Below are positions 1 through 8,341 of a DNA stretch of 17,452 nt, in pieces. The DNA lies in assembly GCA_038222915.1 (NCBI GenBank), contig JBBRHH010000052.1:1-17452 (forward strand), written 5' to 3'. The DNA is from JBBRHH01 sp038222915. GTDB taxonomy: Bacteria; Planctomycetota; Phycisphaerae; Tepidisphaerales; Tepidisphaeraceae. The position numbers were made by a program, and so were the translations under genes. Below the pieces are notes generated by a model. It was given only the letters and a program-made list of their open reading frames with translations. It did not search any database and was not told where the DNA came from. Every line of letters begins with the position of its first letter. Within the stretch, counting starts at the first letter, position 1.

Positions 1-3000
1 GCTTGTTTGGCCTGCCACAGGAACGATACAAGGCGCTGGTCGACCTGCTGATCGAGTTGAGACAGCCCAAGCTGTCACGGCAACTGGACGAGCGCAGCCT
101 GTCGGCCGCAATGAGCAATTCACTACCCCCGGTCTCGCCGCGCATGATTGCCCAGGTGGGTGAAGCAATGCGGGCGATGGAGCAGGATCGCAACGCCCTG
201 GCCAACCTTCAATCCGCGAAAAAATCCACCGACGCATTTCTGGATGAGTATCGGCGCTATGCACAGATCGTCGCCTGTCGTCGTTCCGCGCAGGTGCGAG
301 AAACGCATGCCGCATATGAGCGGCGCCAACGAAAGCTCCGTGAGGCCGAGGCGGAGCGCGCCACGACACACGCGGAAACCGTTCGGCTGAAGAGCTTCCA
401 GGAACAATTGTCGCTGGAGCTGGCGGGCGCCCAGCGCCGGCGGGCTACCTTGGAGAGTAGCCCTGAAATGCGGTCGGCGCGCGACCTGGAAAGTGCGTTC
501 AAGGAAATGCACGATCTCGAGGCGGAATCGACCCGGTCGAGCGACGAGCACGCCAAGGCGATCGCCGCACTGAAGGACGTAAACATTGAACATCTTGAGG
601 AAATCACCCGCGCGGAAGACGTCGCGAATCGACTCGTCGCGGCGGCGGATCAGTCACAGCAACGTGCACTTGTCAGTCAGATGGACCGCGAACATCGCAC
701 CGCCACCGCCCGCGCCGGTTTACCACACCCGCAAGAGTTCACGCTGATCGATTCTGCCGAGGGGATGCTCAAGAAGAACCTCGACACGCGCCGCAATGAA
801 GCTCGAACTTTGCGAGATTTGAACGCCAAAGTCGAAAACAGCCGCCAGGTGTGGCGGGGCGCACTGGATCGACGTGACGAACAAGCCGGCCGCGTTGCGG
901 AGGCAAGCACCACCTTCAAGGAATTTGAGCAACGTGTCGAACGCGAGATCGCAGAATTGTCGAAAGGATATCGTGCGTGGTTCGCGTCGCTATCGATTCT
1001 GAAGGCCGCGAACCCAGAGGATGCCACTTTGGCCATCCAGGCATGGTTGGACGGCGGCTTTGCCGGCGCGGACCCTATTCGAACCTTGATCGATCAGGCC
1101 GTTAACGCGTTCCGCCGGCAATCAGCCCTCGATCGAGCGGCCCGCCTGACGGAATTGAAGGCGCTCGAAGACACGCTACATCAGTTTGCAGAAGAGCGCG
1201 ATCGACTTCTGCACGGTGAGCACAAGCCGCCACCCTTGCCCTACACGCGTGATCCGCAGGCCAGGCGCGATCGGGCCGGAGGGCCGTTGTGGAGCCTCTG
1301 CGAGTTCGCGGAGGGCGTGCCGGACGCCGACCGCGCACTCATCGAAGCGGCCCTCGAGAGCGCCGGTGCGCTGGATGCGTGGATCAGTCCCGACGGAGGT
1401 ATCACGGCCGTCGAAGCGCTGGATACGCTGCTCCTCGAACATGGCGAACCAATTCAAGGGCCTACTCTTCTAGATGTCTTGCGACCCTCGCCCGATCGAG
1501 TCGATCCCGCGGCGGCCGCCGTGCCCGACAAGGTCATCACGAATATTCTGTGCCGCATCGGCCTGGGCGCTTCGGCATCTCCTGCGTGGATTGACGTCAC
1601 CGGGCGATGGCAGATCGGCGTGTTATCCGGGCGATGGTCAAAAGAAGCAGCACAGCACATTGGCCAGGCGGCGCGGGAGGCGGAACGCATTCGACGAATC
1701 CGCTTGCTGGAAGTCCAGATAGAAGAAATGTCTCAGGCCGTTGCGCAGGTGCAAAGATCCATCGATGAGAACGAAGAGCGTTTCAAATTGGCCGACACTG
1801 AGGCGCGTCGAGCGCCATCTGAACAAGCGGTTCGCAACGCGGCCGCGACGCGCGATGCGGGGGAAAAGAATCTCAACGACGCCCAGCTTCGGCTTCGCGA
1901 AGCGGACGCGGTTTTGGGACGGGCGAACGAAGAATTGGAACGCGAGGTCAATGCGCGCGACAGTCTCGCCATTGATCTGGGTCTGGCAGGCTGGATCGAC
2001 CGGATGTCGGAACTGGATCAGGCGTTAAGCGGCTACGGGGAGTCATTGCTCATACTGTGGTCGGTTGCCCGCGAGCACGTACGCAGCACGCAATTGGTCA
2101 GGGCGTCAAGTGGACGGGTGACGCGCGAGGAAGAACGTTGCGAACGGCTCGACCGCGCACAGCATGATGCCGCCCAGAGGGCAATCGCGGCCAAATCCCA
2201 CTACGACACGCTGCATCAGAATATTGGGGCGGCGGTCGAGGAAGTGCAGCGCCGCCTGCAAGAAACGGAGATTGTCGCCAAACGTACGACCGAGGATATG
2301 CATCGAAACTCTCAGGAAATCGGCGCCGCATCACAAAAGGCTGTATCACTGGAGAGCGCCATTTCTGAGCTGTATAAGGAGATCGAGCAGGAGACGGCGC
2401 GACGCGCCGAGGCGATCGACCGCCTCTTGCGTTACACCCGGACCGGCCTGATTGACCTCGCCGATGACCGGCTGGCCGGGGCGGGTCGCGGCGACTTGTC
2501 CGTGTCGTCGGCAGTTGAACTGGCGCGCCAGGTTGGCACGACGCTCGAACAAGTCGATTCAGGCGATCAAGCCTGGACGTCCACGCAGCGGACTATTCAC
2601 AACCATGTGCAGAATCTCACCAGTTCGTTGCAAGGCTACGATTATCGACCCGAAACCACGACCGAAGACGACACCCTCCTGGTGACCGCGCCGCTGCACG
2701 GCGTGCAGCGTTCCATGCGCGACTTTGGCGCAATGCTGGCCGAAGAAATCGTCAACCGCAGGTCGCTTCTCAGCGCCAAGGAACTCGAGCTGTTGGAGAA
2801 TTATCTCATTCAGGACGTGGCTGTTGACCTGGGCAAATTGATTCGGGAGGCCGAGGAGTTGGTTCTCGGCATGAACCGTCAGCTTTCCTTGCGTCCAAAC
2901 AGCACGGGCATGACATTGCGATTCAATTGGGAGCAGGATGCCGACGGTCCCGTCGCGTTTGCCAGTGCGAGAAAAAAGCTGCTGGGCGATCACGCGACCT

Positions 3001-3569
3001 GGTCACCCGCCGACCGTACCGCCCTCGGGCAGTTCTTGCAGGATCAGATCACGCACGCAAGAGATGAGGGAGCCGCCAACACATGGCAGGAACAGCTTTC
3101 GGTGGCCCTGGACTACCGGCGCTGGCATCAGTTCCACGTCGAGCGGAAACAGGACCACAAGTGGGTGCGTCTGACTCGCCGAACCCATGGCACCGGCTCC
3201 GGCGGTGAAAAAGCAATCGCGTTAACAATCCCGCAGTTCGCCGCCGCCGCCGCTTACTACGACAGCGCGGCCAAACATGCTCCGCGTTTGATTCTCCTCG
3301 ATGAAGCCTTCGTCGGTATTGACGCCGACATGCGCGGAAAGTGCATGGGGCTCCTGCATGAGTTCGACCTGGATTTCGTCATGACCAGCGAACGGGAGTG
3401 GGGTTGCTACCGGTCGATGCCCGGCCTCGCCATCTACCAACTCTCCGCCCGTGCCGATATCGATGCGGTCTGGGCTTCTCGGTGGGTGTGGAATGGTCGG
3501 GAGCGCGTGCGGCAGGAGGTTTCCACGAAATCCGAATCGGGACCTGTCTCAATAGAACCACTTTCATGA
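1..3569 (+). CDS. jetC: Wadjet JetC, SMC-like ATPase (TIGR02680 family), N-terminus beyond window edge
   Basis: SMC/SbcC-like ATPase subunit of a Wadjet complex, which by knowledge of the family senses plasmid topology by DNA loop extrusion and hands the DNA to JetD for cleavage. The reading frame is open to the left edge (first whole codon at base 3), so the true start and the Walker A loop are not visible. About 1188 residues remain, and family members are roughly 1350. Numbering from the first visible codon, long charged heptad-like coiled coils cover about 50-330 and 570-830. Between them is a globular insert with the family-typical WSLCEFAEGVPDADRALIEA stretch. Near the end come the ABC signature region TGSGGEK (1064-1070) and Walker B LILLDE (1096-1101), followed by the D-loop-like AFVGID. 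The stop overlaps the jetD start (ATGA), so the two are probably translationally coupled. Assignment to the DUF2397/2398/2399 Wadjet variant (usually numbered type III) rests on both visible genes. Confidence 0.93.
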   Translation, partial: LFGLPQERYKALVDLLIELRQPKLSRQLDERSLSAAMSNSLPPVSPRMIAQVGEAMRAMEQDRNALANLQSAKKSTDAFLDEYRRYAQIVACRRSAQVRETHAAYERRQRKLREAEAERATTHAETVRLKSFQEQLSLELAGAQRRRATLESSPEMRSARDLESAFKEMHDLEAESTRSSDEHAKAIAALKDVNIEHLEEITRAEDVANRLVAAADQSQQRALVSQMDREHRTATARAGLPHPQEFTLIDSAEGMLKKNLDTRRNEARTLRDLNAKVENSRQVWRGALDRRDEQAGRVAEASTTFKEFEQRVEREIAELSKGYRAWFASLSILKAANPEDATLAIQAWLDGGFAGADPIRTLIDQAVNAFRRQSALDRAARLTELKALEDTLHQFAEERDRLLHGEHKPPPLPYTRDPQARRDRAGGPLWSLCEFAEGVPDADRALIEAALESAGALDAWISPDGGITAVEALDTLLLEHGEPIQGPTLLDVLRPSPDRVDPAAAAVPDKVITNILCRIGLGASASPAWIDVTGRWQIGVLSGRWSKEAAQHIGQAAREAERIRRIRLLEVQIEEMSQAVAQVQRSIDENEERFKLADTEARRAPSEQAVRNAAATRDAGEKNLNDAQLRLREADAVLGRANEELEREVNARDSLAIDLGLAGWIDRMSELDQALSGYGESLLILWSVAREHVRSTQLVRASSGRVTREEERCERLDRAQHDAAQRAIAAKSHYDTLHQNIGAAVEEVQRRLQETEIVAKRTTEDMHRNSQEIGAASQKAVSLESAISELYKEIEQETARRAEAIDRLLRYTRTGLIDLADDRLAGAGRGDLSVSSAVELARQVGTTLEQVDSGDQAWTSTQRTIHNHVQNLTSSLQGYDYRPETTTEDDTLLVTAPLHGVQRSMRDFGAMLAEEIVNRRSLLSAKELELLENYLIQDVAVDLGKLIREAEELVLGMNRQLSLRPNSTGMTLRFNWEQDADGPVAFASARKKLLGDHATWSPADRTALGQFLQDQITHARDEGAANTWQEQLSVALDYRRWHQFHVERKQDHKWVRLTRRTHGTGSGGEKAIALTIPQFAAAAAYYDSAAKHAPRLILLDEAFVGIDADMRGKCMGLLHEFDLDFVMTSEREWGCYRSMPGLAIYQLSARADIDAVWASRWVWNGRERVRQEVSTKSESGPVSIEPLS

Positions 3570-4798
3570 TTCACGACCCCATTCGACTTCAGGAACTGCT
3601 CGAAAAACCGGCGCTGGGCCGCATCATGAATCGGCTGCGGCGGAGGCTGCGGCACGGCCGCGATTTGGACAGCGTCATGACCTTCTCCGACCTGTCGAGT
3701 GAAGAGCGATCGGCCATCGACCGGCTACTGGGCCGGCGTCCCTCCTCCGGAACCGCGACCAGCGTCCGCCCGCGCGAGGTCGAGCGGATTCTCCGCGAAG
3801 GCGACGTCTGCGATTCACTCGAAGAAGCCCTGACTCACGCATTTGGCCCTGTCCTGAACGAACGGCTGTCCCGCGAAGCGGCGCGGCAGCAGTGGGATGA
3901 TTTGCATGCGTCGGTCGCTCAACAGTTGTCGGACCTGCCCTCCTATCACGATTGGCTTGATGGACTGTTTTCGACCGGCCGTTTAAAACGATGGTGCCGA
4001 GGCGATTGCGTTCTTGCCCAACGAATGATGGATGTCGCAGCGACGGTATTGCGTGGAATTCCCTGGCCGGTTATTTCCCTGGCCGATCTCGCCACCCGCC
4101 TGACCAATGACAGCCACGCGCTCGACCGCGGACTGGCGCTGCCTCGCCTGTGCCTCTCGGCAATCAAAACGCAGCATCCGCTCAAGGACCATGATCCATC
4201 GCGCAGGCAATTGTGGGAGTGGGCCGGCGTCGTGATCGACGAGTTGTCCGCGCCGGTTCTGGTGCTGAACCTCCGCGCAGATCCGGCGACCTTGCTCGGA
4301 CAAACCATCAATACGCTGGCCGAGGCAGGCGAGCCATTCCATCTGAGCGTTCGCCTGTTGCGTTTGGCGGGCGCTGGAGCATTTCAAGCCATGTCCGGAC
4401 AAGTCGTCTATGCCTGCGAAAATCCCACCGTCGTCGCCACAGCGGCGCGGCGACTTGGTTCGACCAGCCGGCCGCTCATCTGCACCTCCGGCCAGCCCGC
4501 TTCCGCGGCACAACTACTGCTCTCGCAACTGCGAGACGTGGGCTGCCGCGTCCTCTACCACGGCGATTTCGACAACGCCGGCATCACCATCGCCAACCTG
4601 CTGATCCGCCGATTTGGCGTCGAACCGTGGCGCATGTCGTCTGAAGATTATGCGGCTTCCATGACAAAAGGCCCGGTGCTGACCAACTGCGTAGCAGCAT
4701 CGTGGGACCAACACCTTTCGGGGTTGCTCGTCGCGGCTGGTCGCGCCGTTTTGGAAGAGAGCGTACTGGATCTCTTGATTGAAGATCTCTCGAAATAA
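3566..4798 (+). CDS. jetD: Wadjet JetD, TOPRIM-like nuclease (TIGR02679/DUF2399 family)
   Basis: Predicted nuclease subunit of the Wadjet complex, 410 aa. By analogy with characterised JetD proteins it cuts the plasmid DNA captured by the SMC motor. The DUF2399 C-terminal domain is TOPRIM-like. The conserved Glu lies in YACENP (E285), and the acidic metal-binding motif is HGDFDNAGI (D334, D336). It is followed by the family-typical PWRMSSEDY and CTSGQP segments. Many relatives read HGDFDWPG here, so Asn-Ala at 337-338 departs from the usual sequence but keeps the acids. The N-terminal half matches the TIGR02679 region, including LTNDSHALDRG. I chose ATG at 3566 because it overlaps the jetC stop as ATGA. 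An in-frame start at 3398 would only add residues read out of frame from jetC. The stop lies 2 bp from the stop of the convergent glycosyltransferase, so the operon ends here. Confidence 0.92.
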   Translation: MIHDPIRLQELLEKPALGRIMNRLRRRLRHGRDLDSVMTFSDLSSEERSAIDRLLGRRPSSGTATSVRPREVERILREGDVCDSLEEALTHAFGPVLNERLSREAARQQWDDLHASVAQQLSDLPSYHDWLDGLFSTGRLKRWCRGDCVLAQRMMDVAATVLRGIPWPVISLADLATRLTNDSHALDRGLALPRLCLSAIKTQHPLKDHDPSRRQLWEWAGVVIDELSAPVLVLNLRADPATLLGQTINTLAEAGEPFHLSVRLLRLAGAGAFQAMSGQVVYACENPTVVATAARRLGSTSRPLICTSGQPASAAQLLLSQLRDVGCRVLYHGDFDNAGITIANLLIRRFGVEPWRMSSEDYAASMTKGPVLTNCVAASWDQHLSGLLVAAGRAVLEESVLDLLIEDLSK

Positions 4799-4800
4799 CC

Positions 4801-6051
4801 TCAGGCCTTTGACGCCCCCGCATAAAGCTCCAGCATCTTCGGAACCACCGACTCCAGACTATATTTGTCCACAATCATCCCCTCCGCTGCCCGCCCCAGC
4901 GGCCGCATCGCCGCAGGATCGCGAATCGCCTCCACCGCCTTTTTTGCCAGCCCCTCCACATCAAAGAAATCCGCCAGCAGCCCATTCCGGCCGTCCTCAA
5001 TCATCTCCTGAATCGGCTTGGTGCTCGATCCCAGCACCACCGCCCCGCAACTCAGCGCATCCATCATGCTCCACGAAAGCACAAACGGCACCGTCAGATA
5101 AATATGCAGATCCGTGCAGGCCAGCAGCCGCCCCAGATGCGCCGGCGAAAGCCGCCCCGTAAACACGAACCGCGAAAGGTCGAATTCCTCCCTCTTCAAA
5201 ACCCATTGCTTAAAGCTCACGCCCGGCCCAGTGTGGTTCGTGTCCCCGCCATACGCCACCTTGTCCTCGCCCACCACAAAGAACAGCACATTTGGATATT
5301 CCTGCGCAATCCGCTTCGCCGTCCGCATGAAAATGTCGAACCCGCGCATGCTCTCAAACCCCCGGCTCACATAAGTAACCACCCGAGTGTCGGCCGGCAC
5401 GTTCTTCCCCAGAATATTCCGCGTCCCTCGCTCCGATGGCGCAGGCCGCAGCGATTCGTTGTGACCATGATAAACGGCCCGATCGACCCCGTCGAAAATC
5501 ACCTCCAACTTAGACTGATACTCCGCCGGGAATCGCGACCTCTGAAACGCGGTAGGGGTGTACGCTGCGTTGCAATTCTGCAGATCCAGCAGAATCATCG
5601 CATTGCGGCAGTGCGAGCGCAGATAGTTCTCCTCCGGCGTCGTCCACCCCAGATCCTGCCGAAAATCGATGTCGCTGTCGGCGTCGTGCGCCCGATAATA
5701 AAACTCAAAAAAGTTTACGATTGGCGTGTCGCCATACAGCTCCCGAAGAAAAAGCGTGCTCCCAAACCCACTGTGCCCCACGATCAAATCAGGTTTGATA
5801 TCGGACCTTCCCTTGAGCGCCTGATACACCCCGTCGGTGTGCCACACCGCGTTCTCGAACGTCCGCGTGCAGAAATGATTCTGTTTAGTCGCCCCGCCAG
5901 CGAGCTTGTACTGAATCTTCTCGATCCCCTCGAACCGGCCTGGAGGCGTCTGGCTGACGAAAGTGCACTGCCAGCCCAGGTTTTTGACCAGGTGCCGCGC
6001 GATGTGCCCGAACTGCGCAGGGAAGTTTTGATGAACGTACAGGACATGCAT
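4801..6051 (-). CDS. GT4-type glycosyltransferase
   Basis: Predicted GT-B fold retaining glycosyltransferase, 416 aa, cytosolic or peripheral to the membrane. It probably transfers a sugar from a nucleotide-sugar donor onto a surface polysaccharide or lipid; acceptor and donor cannot be read from sequence. The N-terminus MHVLYVHQNFPAQFGHIARH is the typical GT4 acceptor-side start. The C-terminal donor domain shows VTYVSRGFESMRGFDIF, then FVFTGRLSPAHLGRLLACTD, then LTVPFVLSWSMMDALSCG, then PIQEMIEDGRNGLL. The usual second Glu of the EX7E motif is Asp in MMDALSCG. I prefer the ATG at 6051 to the longer in-frame start at 6111, because a TTGACA-16-CAGAAT promoter lies between them and homologous proteins begin at MHVLYVHQ. 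There is no clear Shine-Dalgarno, which fits a nearly leaderless mRNA. Convergent with jetD, 2 bp between stops. Confidence 0.88.
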   Translation of the reverse strand: MHVLYVHQNFPAQFGHIARHLVKNLGWQCTFVSQTPPGRFEGIEKIQYKLAGGATKQNHFCTRTFENAVWHTDGVYQALKGRSDIKPDLIVGHSGFGSTLFLRELYGDTPIVNFFEFYYRAHDADSDIDFRQDLGWTTPEENYLRSHCRNAMILLDLQNCNAAYTPTAFQRSRFPAEYQSKLEVIFDGVDRAVYHGHNESLRPAPSERGTRNILGKNVPADTRVVTYVSRGFESMRGFDIFMRTAKRIAQEYPNVLFFVVGEDKVAYGGDTNHTGPGVSFKQWVLKREEFDLSRFVFTGRLSPAHLGRLLACTDLHIYLTVPFVLSWSMMDALSCGAVVLGSSTKPIQEMIEDGRNGLLADFFDVEGLAKKAVEAIRDPAAMRPLGRAAEGMIVDKYSLESVVPKMLELYAGASKA

Positions 6052-6059
6052 TGGCCGCG

Positions 6060-6087
6060 ATTCTGACGGGCTCCAAGCGCCTGTCAA
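6060..6087 (-). promoter_or_regulatory. Predicted promoter of the GT4 gene
   Basis: Minus strand: consensus -35 TTGACA (6087-6082), 16-bp spacer, -10-like CAGAAT (6065-6060). The expected start of transcription falls within about 2 bases of the ATG at 6051, giving a leaderless or nearly leaderless mRNA. This agrees with the lack of a Shine-Dalgarno. The -10 match is only 4 of 6. Confidence 0.45.
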
Positions 6088-6269
6088 CTGTCTGATAATT
6101 CCAGCCGTCACAACACTTGGATGCCCTTCGGCAGAAACTGCACAAGCGGGTTAAAGCTCCTGTCCGGCGGGTCGATATAGATGGAGTTGACGGAATAATC
6201 GACGAAATGCGCAAGCGAGGGCGCAGAAGTTTATCGGCCTTTTTGGCCACGGAGAGGGAGAATATTGTG

Positions 6270-6851
6270 ATGAGCACCAAAGTGAAAGATGTGTTAACGA
6301 CTGGAGAAGTCGCGAAAATCTGCAACGTTGCCCCACGCACCGTAAGCAAATGGTTCGACTCCGGCGCGCTGCGCGGCTATCGCATCCCCGGCAGCAAGGA
6401 CCGGCGCATTCCCCTCAATCAGCTCATTCGTTTCATGAAGCAACACGGCATGCCCCTCAACGGCCTCATGACCGGCGCCGTCCGCGTCCTCATCGTCGAT
6501 GACGAACAGGACATCGTCGAAGTCCTCGAAAAAATTCTCGAGGGCGAGGCGAAATACGAAGTTGAAGTCGCCAAGGGCGGGTTCGAAGCCGGCATTACCG
6601 CCGAGCGCTTCCGTCCTCACGTCATCCTGCTCGATATGCACCTCTCCGACATCGACGGCCGGATTGTTGCCAAGCAGGTCAAGGCGAATCCCGATCTCCA
6701 ATTGACTAAGCTCATCGCCATGAGTGGCAAAATGACCGATGAAGAGGCCAAGGGGTTGATGGCCGATGGATTTGATGAATTTCTGAAGAAGCCGTTCCAC
6801 GTGCGGCAGGTCATCGAAGCGATCGAAGACTCGATGGCCGTTGTGTATTGA
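6270..6851 (+). CDS. Excisionase/MerR-like HTH fused to response-regulator receiver domain
   Basis: Predicted DNA-binding response regulator of 193 aa with the reverse of the usual domain order. Residues 9-60 form an excisionase-type winged HTH (LTTGEVAKICNVAPRTVSKW, then GYRIPGSKDRRIPLNQLIRF). Residues about 71-190 form a CheY-like receiver domain. The acidic pocket is D77-D78 (VDDEQD), the phospho-acceptor is D122 (LLDMHL), the switch Ser is S152 (AMSGK) and the conserved Lys is K174 (KKPF). It is likely phosphorylated by a sensor kinase encoded elsewhere and regulates transcription; no kinase gene is adjacent. Such fusions are common in Planctomycetota (family knowledge). The start is ATG 6270 with the purine-rich Shine-Dalgarno GGAGAGGGAG at 6251-6260. 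An in-frame ATG at 6117 would add 51 residues unlike the family. A terminator follows at 6908. Confidence 0.9.
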   Translation: MSTKVKDVLTTGEVAKICNVAPRTVSKWFDSGALRGYRIPGSKDRRIPLNQLIRFMKQHGMPLNGLMTGAVRVLIVDDEQDIVEVLEKILEGEAKYEVEVAKGGFEAGITAERFRPHVILLDMHLSDIDGRIVAKQVKANPDLQLTKLIAMSGKMTDEEAKGLMADGFDEFLKKPFHVRQVIEAIEDSMAVVY

Positions 6852-6907
6852 ATCAGTAGTGGCTCGGACAGGGTTAGGAAGGTACTGAGAAATCGCAAGG
6901 ACGCGCT

Positions 6908-6938
6908 TGGGCCGGCCCCGGAGGGGACGGCCCATTTT
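6908..6938 (+). terminator. Intrinsic terminator after the HTH-receiver gene
   Basis: Outer stem TGGGCCG (6908-6914) pairs with CGGCCCA (6928-6934), enclosing an inner CCCC-GGA-GGGG stem separated by one G/A mismatch. TTTT follows at 6935-6938. The U-tract is short, but the stem is very stable and lies 57 bp past the stop codon. It would separate this gene from the M50 gene. Confidence 0.7.
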
Positions 6939-6999
6939 GCTGCGCCCAATCCGTCCACCCGCCCTGGGAAATCCCCGCGTGGCGCGCTAATAATACACC

Positions 7000-7929
7000 A
7001 TGTTCAACCGTCAGTCGGGCTACAAGCTTTTCAAGTTGTTCGGCATTCAGGTGTCGCTGGACCCTCTCTGGATCATCGTCGCGGTCTACCTGATCCAGGC
7101 CGGCAGCAAGGAATACGACTCGATCCTCTGGAGCATCGCCGAATTGCTCTCGCTGTTCGGCATCGTGCTCATGCATGAGTTCGGCCACGCCCTGGCATGC
7201 CGTTCGGTCGGCGGCCGCGCCGATCGCATCGTCATCTGGCCGCTGGGCGGCGTCGCCTACGTCGATCCACCCGCCCGGCCGGGGGCCATGCTCTGGAGCA
7301 TCGCCGCCGGACCGCTGGTCAACGTGCTGCTCATCCCCGTCTTCTACTTCGCCACCCACTCTGCATTCCAACTGTATCAGAAGGAATTGATCAGCGAAGA
7401 CGCCACCAAGTTCATCTACATGATGAAGCGCATCAACTTTGCCCTCCTGTTCTTCAACATGCTCCCGATCTACCCGCTCGACGGCGGCCAGATCCTCCGC
7501 TCCCTTCTTTGGTTCGTCATCGGCAAGGCCCGCAGCCTGTCCGTCGCAAGCATCATCGGCCTCGTTGGAGCCGTGGGCCTGGTGATACTGGCGGTGTTGG
7601 ATCGCTCCATCTGGCTCGGAATCATGGCCTTCTTCGCGGGCTCGCAGGCCTGGCGCGGCTTCCAGCAGGCCAGGGCTCTCCGGGTCATCCAAAACCTCCC
7701 GCGCCGTTCCCATGTCCGGTGCCCCTCCTGCCACGAATCCGCCCCCATCGGCGAATACTGGCGCTGCACCTGCGGCCGACCTCTCGACATCTTCGCCCTC
7801 GGCGGAAACTGCCTCGGCTGCGGCGCAAGAGCCCAGTCGGTCAACTGCGGCGACTGCGGCCGGGCAAGCCCCCTGAGCGCCTGGTACGGCGACAGCAACG
7901 TAATAGCTCCCGCCGGCGTTGCGGGCTGA
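7000..7929 (+). CDS. M50-family (site-2-type) membrane zinc metalloprotease with two C-terminal zinc ribbons
   Basis: Intramembrane or membrane-embedded peptidase of 309 aa. The zinc-binding HEFGH is at residues 59-63, inside the hydrophobic helix LLSLFGIVLMHEFGHALA. The second family motif NMLPIYPLDGG (153-163) supplies the third metal ligand, D161. About five to six hydrophobic segments are visible, including 22-32, 48-66, 99-120, 147-158 and 182-215. The tail (from about 240) holds four Cys pairs: CPSC 241-244, CTC 256-258, CLGC 271-274 and CGDC 283-286. These probably form two rubredoxin-like zinc knuckles on the cytosolic side. Substrates are unknown; relatives in the family cleave anti-sigma factors or other membrane proteins. 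Start ATG 7000 has no good Shine-Dalgarno, but an AT-rich TAATAATAC lies just upstream. The gene stands alone behind the terminator at 6908. Its 3' end is overlapped antisense by the frame ending at 7841. Confidence 0.9.
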   Translation: MFNRQSGYKLFKLFGIQVSLDPLWIIVAVYLIQAGSKEYDSILWSIAELLSLFGIVLMHEFGHALACRSVGGRADRIVIWPLGGVAYVDPPARPGAMLWSIAAGPLVNVLLIPVFYFATHSAFQLYQKELISEDATKFIYMMKRINFALLFFNMLPIYPLDGGQILRSLLWFVIGKARSLSVASIIGLVGAVGLVILAVLDRSIWLGIMAFFAGSQAWRGFQQARALRVIQNLPRRSHVRCPSCHESAPIGEYWRCTCGRPLDIFALGGNCLGCGARAQSVNCGDCGRASPLSAWYGDSNVIAPAGVAG

Positions 7930-8341
7930 AATCCACCAGTCCATTGGCCCGATTCAGTGGTGAGTTCAAACTCCCTCGACGCGCTGGGATGGCGAAGGAG
8001 GCCCGTTGAAGGGGTGGCCCTATTGCAGAACTCCAGCGGTCAGGTATCCCGCCAATAATAAGCAGGGTGTTGATGAGCATTCCCGCGCGTGCGAATGTCC
8101 TCTTTTTGTGTGGAACGACAGCCGCTATACATCCGAAGACGAGCCCAACGAACGCCCAGCCCACGACCGCCGTCGACCATTCTGACGGCGGTGGATCTTG
8201 TGTGAGGCGATGCGCAACCGCCATGGAGAAGCTGATTGTGGCCGCTGAGGCGCACGCCAATGAAATGAACGCGCTGAGTGAGTATTGCGGCAGCGTGCGC
8301 TGAACTGGAGCGGGGCGATGATAGTCAAGTACTTCGGGCAT
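7841..8341 (-). CDS. Hypothetical small membrane protein, 3' end possibly overextended
   Basis: Unrecognised protein, 166 aa from the chosen start. The first roughly 100 residues look real, with three hydrophobic stretches: YSLSAFISLACASAATISF, then VVGWAFVGLVFGCIAAVV, then a short LINTLLIIGGIP. A small inner-membrane protein is likely. Start ATG 8341 overlaps the upstream dioxygenase stop as TGATG. GGAGGA, inside the last codons of that gene, sits 6 nt before it, so translation is coupled and the two genes form an operon. The remaining 60 or so residues are Arg/Ser-rich and run 89 bp antisense into the M50 gene, which is unlike a membrane protein. The ancestral stop may have been lost by a point mutation or frameshift near 8040. 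Function unknown. Confidence 0.6.
   Translation of the reverse strand: MPEVLDYHRPAPVQRTLPQYSLSAFISLACASAATISFSMAVAHRLTQDPPPSEWSTAVVGWAFVGLVFGCIAAVVPHKKRTFARAGMLINTLLIIGGIPDRWSSAIGPPLQRASFAIPARRGSLNSPLNRANGLVDFSPQRRRELLRCCRRTRRSGGLPGRSRRS

Noticed and set aside
3398..3565. Longer N-terminus for jetD
   Set aside because: It would overlap jetC by 170 bp and adds residues unlike the family; the ATGA overlap start fits better.
5104..6066. Plus-strand 320-aa open frame opposite the GT4 gene
   Set aside because: Antisense shadow of a clear glycosyltransferase in a GC-rich gene; Arg/Pro/His-rich with no motif.
6052..6111. 20-residue N-terminal extension of the GT4 protein
   Set aside because: It would begin upstream of the likely promoter, and homologous proteins start at MHVLYVHQ.
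6117..6269. 51-residue N-terminal extension of the HTH-receiver protein
   Set aside because: The Shine-Dalgarno at 6251-6260 and the HTH start both point to ATG 6270.
6874..7944. Minus-strand 356-aa open frame opposite the M50 gene
   Set aside because: Shadow of the protease with its HEFGH and zinc ribbons; Asp/Glu/Ala-rich low-information translation.
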